Counted from the first letter of the stretch, positions 1 to 10,847 are shown. The stretch is DNA of 64,000 nucleotides from Roridomyces roridus (GCA_029378245.1 JARKIF010000010.1:1860001-1924000); one strand, 5' to 3'. Notes: generated by a model from the sequence alone, not told the origin. Translations and numbers: made by a program.

Positions 1-598
1 TACGAAGAGTGAGATCACAGAAATGCATCCAGATCATATACTTACCTGTCGCTTGTGATCATCCAACTGTGCAAATAGAAGCCCTGCCCGGAGGTTAGCT
101 ATCGACCGCACTCGAATCCCTGAGCCAGTGAACGCACCTTTCCCGAGCATGCGCCTCGACATATCACGAACGAAGGCCGGCTTCCGGTATGTACCATCGT
201 CGGTGACGATATGGGTGAGGGCTTTGAGATCCGTGGTGCATATATGGCTCATCTAGGAGACTGTCAGTCGAAGTATCAAGTCATAGTCTGAGGAAATGCA
301 GACGGACGCTGAAAAACCCTCTGAACTGGAATGTCGGCCCAAATTGGGCACGCCAGTCGGAAATCGCGGACAAATCGCTCTGTAAAATCATATTTGAATG
401 AATGAACGGCTGTCTCGGAGGGGACTCTATACATACCGATATCTCTTTCAAGTTTCCGAAGAGGAGACTTGGATTCCTCGGTCCACGCATGGGCCTCAGC
501 GGTGAGGCTAGCTCGCGATAGACAAGATACGCGGCGTAGAGCACAGCGTAGAGGACCAGTGCGCCGAGGGCACCTAGAAGCAAGTGCGCCAGGAACAT
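1..598 (-). CDS. cytochrome P450, 5' part (runs off the left edge)
   Basis: N-terminal part of a fungal P450 monooxygenase, a haem enzyme normally anchored in the ER membrane. Exons on the minus strand: 598-437, 379-308, 252-138 and 83-46, with introns 436-380, 307-253, 137-84 and a donor at 45. The spliced protein starts with a hydrophobic anchor (MFLAHLLLGALGALVLYAVL), then a proline-rich hinge and the motif GPRNPSLLFGNLKEI typical of basidiomycete P450s. A later stretch reads TTDLKALTHIV, then LGKG joined across an intron to LLFAQLDDHKRQ, which corresponds to the helix B'-C region with the WxxxR-like basic motif region. The I-helix, ExxR and haem-cysteine regions lie outside the window, so the subfamily cannot be set. 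The start at 598 is the first ATG and opens the anchor. A duplicated 98-bp unit lies 95-290 bp upstream. Confidence 0.88.
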
Positions 599-692
599 AT
601 TAAATTGGATGTTGAATTCGTCAGCGGCCGTTTAAATGGCGATGGCTATGGCCCTGGGGAAAGAGCGGCGCGGAAAGTTGAAACCATCGTGG

Positions 693-888
693 GTCTTGTC
701 GGTTTCTTGATCGGGTGTTGTCCTGCGATTCTGCTTTTTTAGATCACCTGGCTGTTGAAACGGTGCGAATCAAGACACCGATCCCGCAGTGTCTTGTCAG
801 TCTTGGCCGGGTGCTGTCCTGCGATTCTGTTGCATGGATTGCCTTGCTATTCAAACGGTGTGAATTAAGACACCGGATGCCGCAGTAT
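693..888. repeat. two tandem copies of a ~98-bp unit upstream of the P450
   Basis: Copy 1 is about 693-790 and copy 2 about 791-888, both beginning GTCTTGTC. They are diverged but share blocks such as GTCCTGCGATTCTG, and each holds an inverted repeat CGGTG-N10-CACCG (761-780 and 856-875). The only start codon nearby is the P450 start at 598 on the other strand, so the repeats sit in its upstream region. Confidence 0.75.
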
Positions 889-2000
889 GCGAAATGAACG
901 CACGGGTTGCAGGGGTGAGTACCGAAGCTGTCCTAGCACATGCGGGAGATCTCCGAAGGCGGGGGATCCGGCGTTACGATGGAACGTACGGCGCAGGGAG
1001 AATCAGCAGCAATAAGAAGAAGAATTGATTGTTAGAGCACCGGAATGGCATCGACAGCGAGCACAGGTGGCTAAACCGAATGTCAGGTTTAAACAGCCGA
1101 CTAGAACAGAGTCCGGCCCAGAATCTGTCCGGGAGCTCTCAGCTGCCACCTGCGGGCAAGAACTCAAGGCGGAGCGAAGACGAGAATAAGTACAGAAGCG
1201 CATGAACCGAGAGATGGCCTTGGGACTCGGGAGAGACAGACTTTGAGCTGAGGCAGCAAGGGAAAGGAGGATGTCTGGCTGAAATGCATCCCGATCGAGG
1301 GAGGCAAGAGGGAGGAGGGGGAGATGGACGTCAAGCAGCAATGGTCACGATGTCACAATCAATCAATGATTAATCAGCAGCCGCACTCCGGACAAAATCG
1401 GACTCGGGGACAACTCGGGGAGGCAAATGAACGGCCCGGGGTGTGCGTCAGTAATCCAACTCTGTAATCCAATGAGTCTGACCAAGTAATTCAATCGGCA
1501 GCTGTTTTGTCCGCGCGCCACCTCGCCACTCCGCGCGCCTCCGTGTCGGGTTTAAAATTTCCCGAGTCGCATCCGTTTCGGCATGTCGGCTTTACGCGGC
1601 ATGTTTGATTTTGACGTGTTCTCGTATTTTGCTCGTATTTGTCGAGAGGTGCTGTCACAGGGGCTCGTTCGGTGCTGTCTCCGAGTAGCAGTCTAGAACG
1701 CTTCAAGAATCCCAGTTCGCTGCAAATTGAAGTGACGCGTCTGACCGTTTATTAGGTGGTCGCTAGTTTAGTGCAGCCTAGAGCTCTCTTCCAGCTTCCT
1801 GTGTCAGGTGTCCAACGTAAAAATTGAAGGACAGACATCTGAAGGTTCAAAGTGTGATATACTATGATACGAGGACCGTTCGCTTTGCGCGCTACTGGCA
1901 GTTGGATCCATTCGTGCGGCCCCTTGCGCCAGTTGAAGGTAACGCGCTGACTTGACACCGTACGAGACCGAATTTATTGGTGTTCTGTTCGCCATGAGCA
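889..2000. other. intergenic, no gene seen
   Basis: No reading frame here has a convincing start, splice pattern or family motif. Open frames at 1003-1341 and 1491-1706 (minus) are low in information and start at non-ATG codons. Confidence 0.6.
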
Positions 2001-2002
2001 AC

Positions 2003-2010
2003 TATATAAA
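2003..2010 (+). promoter_or_regulatory. TATA box of the small secreted protein gene
   Basis: TATATAAA lies about 56-63 bp upstream of the ATG at 2066, with a CT/CA-rich leader between them. Confidence 0.6.
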
Positions 2011-2065
2011 CGCGCAATTCAAACTCATCTCCCCATCCCACTCAGAAACACAGTTCCTGCAGAAC

Positions 2066-2772
2066 ATGCACTTCTTCCGCCTCGCATCTTTGTTTCTTGC
2101 CTCCGCCTCCCTTGGCGTCGCCGCTGCGTTGGCCACGACCAAGCCCTCCAACGGCAACAGCAGCGCGCTCGCCATCGAGGGCGTGCTGAACAGCTTGAAG
2201 CTCTCCACCAACGCCCTTTCCCCCCAAATTGGTGCGCTCTTCCTCCGCGTCGAGGTAAGTATCATCGGACTCGAGCCTGATTCACCGCAGAAAGGGTCAA
2301 GAACAAAATCGCTATCGGAGCGCACTCTGGATCCAACACCACCGTGACAGTCATTGCCCTGGCCAAGGAGCTTCACACCGCCCTCAATACCGCGACGTCT
2401 TCTCTCTCGACTGTCCCGCACGCCTACGGATCCGCCCCGAACGACAACGACCCCATCGTCGGTGAAATCGCTGATATCCTCCAGGTAAGCGTGCTATCTT
2501 CGCACTGACGAAGGGAATTCAACTGACGCTACGAGTCAGGACGTCACCGCCGCCATCGACTGTTTCTTTGAATTTCAAGAGGAGATGATCTCGGACCTTG
2601 AAACTATTCTTCAGAGCGTGAACGCTGCACTCGATGATTTGATTGAGGGCATCGGGAGTGCGATCGAGGGTATTTTCCCGGCTTTGATTCGATTGTGAGT
2701 TTCAAACCTTGGGATTCGGTTGGGATGTTGTTGATTTTTGGTTCAATAGGTTGCTTCAGAATCAGAATTGAA
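2066..2772 (+). CDS. small secreted protein, family unknown
   Basis: Starts with a clear signal peptide (MHFFRLASLFLASASLGVAA) followed by an alanine/leucine/threonine-rich helical protein. Exon 1 is 2066-2253. Intron 1 starts GTAAGT at 2254; the acceptor that keeps the frame best is CAAG before AACAAAATC (exon 2 from about 2301). Exon 2 reads NKIAIGAHSGSNTTVTVIALAKELHTAL and ends ADILQ at a GTAAGC donor (2485). Exon 3 starts DVTAAIDCFFEFQEEM (after a CAG near 2539). A final intron with donor GTGAGT and acceptor CAATAG (2750) adds IRLLLQNQN and the stop at 2770-2772; without it the protein stops at 2698. Overall shape (signal peptide, helical body, short ILQ/SAI heptads) resembles the secreted surface-binding proteins of the HsbA type, but no diagnostic motif is visible. 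It resembles the gene at 62157 in its signal peptide and layout. Confidence 0.75.
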
Positions 2773-3450
2773 TCAGCCTGTAGGGCGCAGAAAAATAGAC
2801 CATCTCACGCCATAGATCAGCTTCCGTTTCCAACTGGGAATATAGAATCCATTAGACTTCGGCCGAAATCGTCCGAACTCGGCAATTTCCCCGATCGTAA
2901 TCCCGGGGACTCGAGTCCATGCAGGCCGCGTTGCGAAAGGTTGTTAAGTCGATGAACTTGCAAAGATCCAGTACCGGGTGCGCTGGCCTGCGGGACAACT
3001 TCTCTCCTTCTGATACCGACGGAGGGAAACACTTTACACGCCCAAAGGAAGCGCTGCCACTTTCCCAAGGGGCAGCACCAAATGGAACTGAGAAGTATGT
3101 AGTGGCAACCTGAACCGACAGCCGCAGCGATGACCCTGGCTTGCTCCTCACGATGATCCACGCCGCCGTCGCCGATTGCGACGGAGACTGGGGCTTAGAA
3201 CCCGGTGAAGGCGGTAATGTCTGGACTCATTTTAGACCCTGGAGTGAGCCGGAAACCATATAAAACAAGGGACCAGGTGACATCCAGACCGGTTCTTCTG
3301 AGAGCTGGAAACGTCACCGTGGGGCGAGGCAAAACACGGGCGTGATGGCCGTTCGGCGTTATCCAAAAGAAGCCACTCGGATGTCCGCTTAACAAAACGT
3401 GATAAATAGGCCCGGTTGCCGGTGCGATGCTCCGGCCGACAAACACGCCC
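2773..3450. other. intergenic, no gene seen
   Basis: Open frames on both strands lack starts in good context and have no family features. The stretch ends at the promoter of the next gene. Confidence 0.55.
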
Positions 3451-3458
3451 TATATAAG
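3451..3458 (+). promoter_or_regulatory. TATA box of MFDGPA paralogue 1
   Basis: TATATAAG stands about 50 bp before the ATG at 3506, followed by a leader ending CCCACAAA directly before the start codon. Confidence 0.65.
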
Positions 3459-3505
3459 CACGGGAAGGAAGACGTCTACACTTTCCGCATGTAAACCCCC
3501 ACAAA

Positions 3506-3784
3506 ATGTCTCGTCCCGTCGTGCACACTGTGGTCCGCTCGCTGCGAAGCAGCACCCACCCACGGTCTCCCATGGCCATCTCCCCTCTATTCTCTCAATC
3601 AGTGGCTCCACCCCCTCCACCGCCGACGTCGCTATCGCTTCCCACCCCACTCGTCTTCGAGGGTCCCTCGAGCCGCCGTCCCGTCGTGCGGACCCGCGCC
3701 GAGCTGGACTCGCAGGAGTTTGCTGTTACGAGGGGGCCGGCCGTCGTTACGATGTTTGATGGGCCTGCATACACGCGGCGCTAG
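3506..3784 (+). CDS. MFDGPA-family protein, short paralogue 1 (92 aa)
   Basis: Single-exon gene for 92 residues. I do not recognise the family. It shares with the genes at 55988 and 58675 an N-terminal MSRP/MSQP start, a proline-rich middle, the block LSLPTPLVFEGPSSRRP and the C-terminal block VVTMFDGPA. In the two other members an intron follows and a second exon adds a hydrophobic tail (GYLVGAATA...). Here a TAG stops the frame right after MFDGPAYTRR, no donor precedes it and no tail exon can be read downstream, so the tail is lost. The promoter has a good TATA box, so the gene may still be expressed as a tail-less, soluble form. Function unknown. Confidence 0.7.
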   Translation: MSRPVVHTVVRSLRSSTHPRSPMAISPLFSQSVAPPPPPPTSLSLPTPLVFEGPSSRRPVVRTRAELDSQEFAVTRGPAVVTMFDGPAYTRR

Positions 3785-4041
3785 ACTTTGGGTCGTTGGT
3801 GTCTGGGTGAGTGAGTCATTTTACTTCAGGGGCTTCCTCTGACTCGCTCGCTAGCCGTCGCACGGATCTATTTCACATCCGCCGTTCTGGGCGGGACCAA
3901 GTCCCCTCTACGGCCGATCGGCGTCGTCTGGGCGCATGTCGGACCGCAGAAGCCCAAGGTTTCAAAGAAAATGTATGACTGTAATGTAATGCAATATTCA
4001 ATATCCACCTCCTCCGTGCGGTGCGAAATCCGTCCGTCTCA

Positions 4042-4318
4042 CCATGCCCATGGGGCGATACATCCATCCGCCTTCCGTCCTCCGCCGTCGGTACAGGAAT
4101 GTTACAACCCGCGATTCATGTCTGATTGAGTATGAGTACAAGATACGTGTCAGTCGTGTGCCTCTTTCCTCCGCTCTTGTAATTATAGCAGCTCCCTCTC
4201 AGCCTCACGTCGACGAAAGCGACTGGAGCGCCGACTGTCCCGCCGCGAGTGCCGGTCCTGTACGCAGGCAGGCACCTCGTGTCCCGCGCCGTAGATGCGT
4301 ACGTAGGAGCTGCGGAGC
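4042..4318 (-). pseudogene. broken copy of the S10 carboxypeptidase 3' end
   Basis: This is a diverged duplicate of the last exon and downstream region of the intact gene (4760-5060). The minus strand still encodes [15 protein letters not shown], including the catalytic-His motif, then loses frame through a 4-bp insertion and has lost the stretch that codes for the helix [11 protein letters not shown]. The flank AATTATAGCAGCTCC and the block CCATGGGGCGATACAT are shared by both copies, so the duplication included non-coding sequence. No other carboxypeptidase exon is present, so it cannot make an enzyme. Confidence 0.85.
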
Positions 4319-4334
4319 AATTCATCGTTCACAA

Positions 4335-4640
4335 GACATTCCAAATGTTGAGCAAAAATTAGCATCGTGCTAGAAGAGAAGACGCACGCTGATTCAACTT
4401 TGCCAGTGATTGGCGAGTCGAGCCGCCAGTCCGGAAAAGCAACGGACAAGGATGATACTCCGGAATGTTTGAAGCAGTTAGCGTCGACGCGTCTGTGTGA
4501 CATCGGTCGTATCCGACGAGGTTCTAGGAATATCCATGAAAACACCAAATCCATTGAAAACAAAAATCCTGCAGCCCAACTGCAGCCACACAGCCCGGCC
4601 TCGATTCGAACGAAGTCTTGTCATGATCAACGACTCTCTG
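4335..4640. repeat. dispersed repeat, copy 1 (tRNA-like end)
   Basis: Matches 9765-9990 in order: a block around ATCGTGCTAGAAGA, then ATGATACTCCGGAATGTTTGA, then CCTCGATTCGAACGAAGTC. The last block read on the minus strand is a T-arm-like GTTCGAATCGAGG, which suggests an old tRNA-derived element. No coding content. Confidence 0.6.
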
Positions 4641-4923
4641 GGCGTGATCAATTGCTGTCGACTTTCCAGTCAGTTTGAACCTGCCCCAAAATGAGCTCGC
4701 AGGTCAGGCAGGAGTGGGCGAGGTCTGAGAAGGATCTCAGGGTGAGAATTTTTCTGACAATGCCCATGGGGCGATACATACATCCACTGTCTGCCTTCTG
4801 TCCTCCGTGGAATCTGCATGACTTCTGATTGAGTACGAGATACATGTCATCCGTGTTCCTCATTCCTTCCTACGCTCTTGCAATTGTAATTATAGTAGTA
4901 CTTCTCCAAGCTCCGTCTCAGCC

Positions 4924-6718
4924 TCACGTCGACGAAAGCGACTCGTTCCTCATAATCTGGCTAAAGAACTGGAATGCCGCCTGTCCCACCGCGAGCGTAC
5001 CGTTCTTGTATGCAGGCACCTCGTGCCCCGCGCCGTAGATGCGTACGTAGGAGCTGCGTTTCGCAATTCATTGTCAACGTCTGAATGAGGATGAGGAAGG
5101 GAAAACTCACAAAGTGCCAGAATTCTTAAACTGCCCCGCGAGCAACCCATTCACTGTATACGGCGCAAACACCTGTTTGTTGAACTGCGCGCTAAAAGTC
5201 GTGTTGAGGGAGGCGACCATGGCTTCGACGCCGTTAAAGTTGAGGATGTAATCCTATATCCAGGTAATTATAAGTCTGCTTCAAAACTCGAGAGACAGAG
5301 AAGAGAGCACACGCACCGCATCCCCATCGTATATCAACACCCTCACCCCCGAATTAATAACCATCTCCAAATCAGGCAACGAGCTCCGCATCCAATCGCC
5401 CGTAGCAGCAAAGTTGTCGTACACGTCGTCGTTGGTCATCTGCCAAGTGACTTCGGCGCCAACGGTGGTGCGGACGGAGGCGAGGTAGGAGGAGATGTCG
5501 GGTGGGTAGGGGTCGTCGGAGGGGGAGAGGACGTAGTATACCTGTGGGCGTTCAATGGGAGGTACATACGAGATGGGAGAGGGAAGGGGGAAGACGCACG
5601 TCGAACGACCCGACGAGGGGAGATAGGATGTTGTTGTTGCAGTTGCTTTGCGCGGCGGAACACACCGAGTTGGAGCCTCCGGCATTGCAGGCTTGAATCC
5701 GAGCCTTGCACCCCGTGCTAGCAGTGTTGTACGACGTATTGGCTTTCGAGATGACCGAAGCCGAGACGAGCGAGTGGTACGGGTTCGACCCAGCATACGT
5801 GATGTAGCCGGGGTATTGAGAGATTGGGTCCTATCCACATTAGCCTCCTCATCCGTGAAATGAAGAAACGAAAACTCACAGTCAACCCATCACCAATCCC
5901 CAACGTCTTGAGATTAAGCGTAATCCCACTAACAGTCCCCGCCTTGATCGCCGCATTCTGCTGCAAAAAGTAGGCCGCAAAAGTCGGCCCATAATGCCCT
6001 CCATACGATTCCGTCCAAATCGCCAAATCCCTCGCAGCGAGGTTCGAGAACCTCGAATCTTTCAGGAAAATCTGCAAAAAGGTCCAGACGTCCTGCGCTG
6101 CTTCTACCGAGGTGCCGACGGTCTCGGTGCCGTGCGAAAAGCCCACGCCGACGGGTTGGTCGATGAACAAAACATTTGCGTCGGTGTTCCAGGAGTACGG
6201 GTTGAGGGTGACGGATTTGGAGTCGTTGGTTATCCGGCAGGGTCCGTTTTCTTGGAGGAGGCCGATCATGGAGGAGCTGCCTGGCTGTGGGATTGGCGGC
6301 GTGTTAGAACGAGGAACAAAGTGTGGACGAGACGTACACCGCCGTTGAACCAAAGCGAGAGCGGAGCCGTATCCGGGTTGTTCCGCGCAGCAAAGTACCA
6401 GAAGAATATACTCTCGGTGGAGGTGATGTCTCCGTATCCAGACGCCTGGGACACACCGAGAGTCGTTTCTGCATCGAATCCACTCAGTATTCGATGCGAG
6501 GTCGAATGCATCTACGCACCACAAATCCCAGAGTTCTCGACGACGCGAAGGGCGCCTGGGGTAGTAGCGAACGGTTGCACTTTCGCAGCGCTGACCGGCC
6601 TAGGCGTCGTCCGCACGCCACCCATCACGCCTTCACGGACGGGAATCTGGCCAGGGCCTTTGGCGGCCAGGACGACGGTTGCCAGAGAGAGCAGCCAAGG
6701 GAGGTGGATGTTACGCAT
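4924..6718 (-). CDS. secreted serine carboxypeptidase, S10 family (487 aa)
   Basis: Exopeptidase that removes C-terminal residues; secreted or vacuolar. Seven exons: 6718-6520, 6468-6338, 6284-5880, 5830-5600, 5541-5317, 5253-5111 and 5053-4924, all phases closing on a TGA. Signal peptide [18 protein letters not shown]. Oxyanion/substrate region [15 protein letters not shown] is split by intron 2. Catalytic Ser is in [11 protein letters not shown] (about residue 203), Asp in [13 protein letters not shown] (about 398, split by intron 5) and His in YGAGHEVPA (about 455). Length and motifs are normal for the family, so it looks functional. The 3' end has been duplicated into a dead copy at 4042-4318, and a possible exon-1 relic lies near 17.0 kb. 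A TATA-like TATATAAAAAG precedes the start. Confidence 0.96.
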
Positions 6719-6750
6719 TAGCGCTGTGGGGTCCAGGTGTTACGCAGCCG

Positions 6751-6761
6751 CTTTTTATATG
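6751..6761 (-). promoter_or_regulatory. TATA box of the S10 carboxypeptidase
   Basis: On the minus strand the sequence reads CATATAAAAAG about 35-45 bp upstream of the ATG at 6718. Confidence 0.6.
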
Positions 6762-7493
6762 TAGAAGTAACGACCGTGATCATCTGAGACGTTGCATCAG
6801 CCGTTATCTTGACGAGAAGATGCTCAGCCATGCGGGGTGCGGATGGCCCCGTGGTACGATTTCGTTGGCCGGGGAATCTGGACCGCGAGTTCGGGAGGGG
6901 TAGACTCTCAAATGGGGAGTTGCGTTGCTAGAAGGATGCTCGAAGTCGGCCTAGTCGGCCTAGTCGGGGGCGCAATGACGTTGGGCAATACACTACTCGG
7001 AAGAGCGGGCGTCTGTCTTGCTCTGCCTTCCCACAGTGGCCATGCGCTGCCCATCGTGCATCCCGCCCGAAGTTGATCCACACCAGCTGTGAGTCTTGAA
7101 ATAGTCTGTTTCGAAGTCTTCGACGGGTATTTGCCAGCAGCGCAAGGGCGATAGAAGAGAGTGGAAGATAACGTTCGCCTCTCTTGGCAGTCAAGGTGCT
7201 GGCCAGTCATGATTCAAGTTCATGATAGCGGGTCCGCTGAATTGAAGCTTTCCGCAAGAAGCGAGATCCAGAGGGCATGTGGTATGTTGTATCGCGGCAT
7301 TGCCGCAGCGGGCTGTCCGGGTTAGAGACCGGCATGGTCGTAGGTGGAGATCAAGAAGGGTGGAGGCTGTGCTGGTTGCTACGCTATTTGGTACACGGCG
7401 ATCACTTTCTGATCGATGCCGAGTTTGGCATTCTGCAACGATTCTGAGTTCAACAATGCGGAAATTGAGATGTACGTCGGAATAACAAGTACT
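6762..7493. other. intergenic, no gene seen
   Basis: Contains a short direct repeat (GTCGGCCTA twice near 6947-6965). Overlapping open frames on both strands show no family features. Confidence 0.55.
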
Positions 7494-8507
7494 TTATATG
7501 GGCATCCACTCCATCTCCGCTTCATCGTCCAAATCCTCATCCAACTCAATCCTCCACTCCTTCTTCGGCGCCCCCTCATACGGAATCTGCAACACATTCC
7601 ACTCGACACCGGGCGGGGGGTCATTAAACCTGCCCGTAACCTGGTGAATTTCACACGGGCCTCGAATATTCCTGGCCAGTGCGACGATAGTCCCGCGCGT
7701 GAGGGTGCCGTCCGGGATACTGATGCGCTGCAGCCGCGAAGGCGGGAGGGACGCCGGCCAGGTGAAGCCCTCTTCGGTGTTGTATGGAGTGCGGAGGGTG
7801 CGAAGGGAAGGGAGAGCCATGAGCGGAGCGATGGATTCAAAGTCGACGCCATGCCTGCCGTTGAAAATTTGTCCCGAATAGTGGGATAGTTTGGCGAGTG
7901 GGAGGGGAGGGTCTAAAGGGTCTATGGAGGCGGCAGTGGTGGCCCCGGCGATGCGCTCAACGATGGGCATGAGATGCTTGAAGTTCAGTCCGCCCCAGCA
8001 GTACGTGGGGAGACTGAGCCAGCTGAGATTCGGGAGATGTAGGATCATGAGCGTGAGGATCGCGTCCTCGTCCCCGCCAAGCATCAGGTCCATGAACCCC
8101 TTCTTCTGCTCGTCGGGTATCCAGCGCTGACCCTCGACCGCCCGTGTGATCAGAGCGAGGTCTTCCTCGGACGGAATGACCGACCAATCCTCGTCCTCCT
8201 CGACGTGCCAGTTCGTGTACCTGACGCTCAGCTCCTCGACATACGCCGCCACGCCCGGATCGCGGAGGACCGTGATCAGGTGGTTGAACCAAAAGTCATG
8301 TCCGGTCGCCTCATCCTCCTTGTGCGAGATGCGGTGGAAGCGACGCCTGAGAGCGTGCTGCTCAGCGAGGGCGTCGGCTGCGAGGGCTTGGAAGACCCGG
8401 GAGGAGGCTGATACGTTGACCAGATCAGGAAGGTGGAGCTGGGAGAGGAGGGCGCGCCACAGTTCGACGGGTAGGCGGGGGACGTCGAGATCGTTTGTCG
8501 CAGTCAT
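7494..8507 (-). CDS. F-box domain protein (337 aa)
   Basis: Single-exon gene. The N-terminus DVPRLPVELWRALLSQLHLPDLVNVS is an F-box, the module that docks onto Skp1 in SCF ubiquitin ligases; it starts about residue 8. The rest (about residues 60-337) is a leucine-rich substrate-side region with strands such as LPNLSWLSLPTYCWGGL and LPSLRTLRTPYNT, and an acidic C-terminus (LDEDLDDEAEMEWMPI). The frame stays open upstream of 8507, but the ATG at 8507 puts the F-box at the extreme N-terminus as is usual for fungal members; a longer start at 8570 (MAFRC) is possible. The target is unknown. Confidence 0.85.
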   Translation of the reverse strand: MTATNDLDVPRLPVELWRALLSQLHLPDLVNVSASSRVFQALAADALAEQHALRRRFHRISHKEDEATGHDFWFNHLITVLRDPGVAAYVEELSVRYTNWHVEEDEDWSVIPSEEDLALITRAVEGQRWIPDEQKKGFMDLMLGGDEDAILTLMILHLPNLSWLSLPTYCWGGLNFKHLMPIVERIAGATTAASIDPLDPPLPLAKLSHYSGQIFNGRHGVDFESIAPLMALPSLRTLRTPYNTEEGFTWPASLPPSRLQRISIPDGTLTRGTIVALARNIRGPCEIHQVTGRFNDPPPGVEWNVLQIPYEGAPKKEWRIELDEDLDDEAEMEWMPI

Positions 8508-10847
8508 GGTAAGAGAAGGGAGTGATGATTGCCGACGCGATTTTGAAACGGATCGACAGCGGAATGCCATCAAATGATGAAATTCAAACAGGGAGAAAAG
8601 TTGAAAATCCACTTCCTCGAGAGTCGATTCTTCAACGTCTTGAGCATATCCGCTGGAGGCAAGTTTGAGCTTCTGCTTCTGCCGACACCTCTCGGTTGAC
8701 GCCGATCCCCGTTCGGAACGTTCCGTGGCATCGCCGCATCGGCACAACATCGGCAACCAATCTTGGCCCCGGCTCCTGAACGAACGATTAGAAATGAGGT
8801 GCAAAGGAGAAGTTGGATCGACCCGCCCACACACTGGAGCGGCTGGAATCGAACCAGAACGCCTCACCAGGCTCACAAGCTTACAGCCTCCGGCGTGAAA
8901 TTGGTTGCCATGCTGATCTTGAACCCAAGGTTGTCCGATACGTGGATCAGTTTCTAGACCGCCTCATGATTTGAGCATTCGCCCCGACGGCAGCGCAAAA
9001 ACAAAAAATTGACAATGTTTTGGGAGTCCTCCCACGACCCGGCCTTGATTCGAACAAGTCCTTCCCGCCGCCGCTGTGGAGCGCAGCATGAACAGGTCCA
9101 ACTATCGTCTCTGTCAGCCCAACTGGGCGGGGTCGCACGTCATCAGGCAGGAGTGGGGGTGAATTGCGACGAGGAGGGTTTGAATGTCTGTCTCGAAGAA
9201 TTATGCATATGCTCAAAAACTCTCAACAGGTCGAGTCTATTTTGAACAAACTGCCCAACTCAAATTCTCCTCTGAATCCGGTCGCGAGTACAAAAAAGAG
9301 TACCGAAAGGACATGACATCACTGATAAGCATGTGCCGGAGTCGAACCAGCACGACAGCAAATTGAAAGCCAAGGGCGTTGGGCAGTCATAGCTTGAGTT
9401 AGTTCAGGGACTCCAGGGCCTGAACTGGAACACTGAGCAGCGCTACCTTCATTCGGAGTAAAATTTAAATTGAAAGCAGCCGTCAGCAAACGGATCGTGG
9501 CTCTCTTGAGGCTTTTTTTTTTACCGCTTCTCAGATCTGGGGCTGGCCAGGTTACACAAAGAAATTTCTACTTGTCGCATGACATCCACGATTTTGAACC
9601 GTGGGGGCATCAGAATGTGCAGCTAAAAAGATTCGGTGGCCCACCCAGAATAAGACCGAGCCTCGAATTGAACGAGTGCAGGTCCTGTCGATCGGGTACT
9701 TGACTTGCAACTTTTCAGATTCTTGAGCGAAGCCCGTGACGATCATATCGGCCGTTTCATGCAGACATTGAGCCAAAGTGAGGATCATGCTAGAAGACAC
9801 ACGCTATAGAGGAATGATACTCGGGGATGTTTGACGCACGCGACGGGTCGGTGCGACATTGGTCGGATGGTAGTATTCGACGAGACTTCTGGAATACATA
9901 TATATGTACCAGTACATCCCATGAAAAGAAACTCTTTCCCGTCCTTTTACAACCGGCCCTCGATTCGAACGAGTTCTTGAATTGAAACATGGAAATCGTG
10001 ACACTGTCCGGTTCCATCTGACAGTGGGTGAATAGTGAAACTACCCACGGTCACCCGACACTCTGTGCAAGTCCGGCACGATGGACGGAGACTCTTCATG
10101 AAACTTCAAACCGCCTTCGACAGCTTTTCAGTCTCGCGGCTGGCAAGCTTTGAACCAGTCGAGCAAAGACAGCCAAGAAACAAAAAGTTTGAATGCAGAG
10201 TTGTTTTGAGTGTTGCAAAAGGGAAGTGAAGCCAATCTTGAAGGCCATCATGGGAGCGGCTGGAATCGAACGAGCACGCCTTCAGACTGGCAGTGCCAAG
10301 GGTCAGGGGCATCCTGGTCATGAATATTCAATTGAATCCCACGATCGTGCTCAGAATTACCTTAAGCCACATCAAATGTATCATGAAATCGCCCTGAGGT
10401 TGGACAACTTTTCATCCTTGCCCTCTTCTCGGCGGGTGACGGCAGCAAAAAAAAAAAGGCGCTAGTGGCAATAGACCTGTCCACCACCCAGACTCGATTC
10501 GAACAAAGTCTTCTCAACTGGGCATGCGTATAAGAGCATTTTTCACAAAAAATAAATGGTTGAGATTCTGACTGGAGGGATTGACCTTGTGGGGAATGGT
10601 TTGGGATTTTCCCTTTGATTGAGCCCGATGTTTCATGGTTTGGGATGGTTTATCTTTGAGCATGATGGTGCAGGCATCTTTACTTGGCTTGCTTTAAGGT
10701 TTTCAGCTCCAGCCAGACGGTTAGTGGACCTGCTGCCAGTTGCATGGTTCCGAGTTCCAACTCAGTGTCCAATGGAGGTGGAGGTATATGGGTCTTCCCG
10801 TGACGCTGTCCAACTCATCAAAGTTCGGATCAAGCAAAACATTCTTA
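8508..10847. repeat. gene-free stretch with scattered tRNA-like fragments
   Basis: No gene is visible. The minus-strand T-arm-like sequence TTCGA-N-TCC or its relatives recurs near 8845, 9045, 9340, 9655, 9960, 10260 and 10490. The two at about 8830 and 10250 share TTCGATTCCAGCCGCTCC on the minus strand. These look like remains of tRNA-derived short interspersed elements rather than functional tRNA genes, because D-arm and acceptor pairing is lost. Confidence 0.5.
9765..9990. repeat. dispersed repeat, copy 2
   Basis: Same order of blocks as 4335-4640: ATCATGCTAGAAGA, ATGATACTCGGGGATGTTTGA, CCTCGATTCGAACGAGTTC. It is followed by ACTGTCCGGTTCCATCTGAC, a block that also recurs near 15010 and 16890. 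Confidence 0.6.

Noticed and set aside
1003..1341. Open frame of 112 codons, minus strand
   Set aside because: Starts at a non-ATG codon, low-complexity serine/leucine content, no splice sites or motifs; likely chance.
3785..3870. A hidden tail exon for MFDGPA paralogue 1
   Set aside because: A GTGAGT...TTCAG pair is present after the stop, but it would make a 24-bp intron and the following sequence does not code GYLVGAATA in any frame.
5994..6764. Long plus-strand frames opposite the carboxypeptidase
   Set aside because: They are antisense shadows of S10 exons, with no family features of their own.
7416..7889. Plus-strand frames opposite the F-box gene
   Set aside because: Shadows of the minus-strand single-exon gene.
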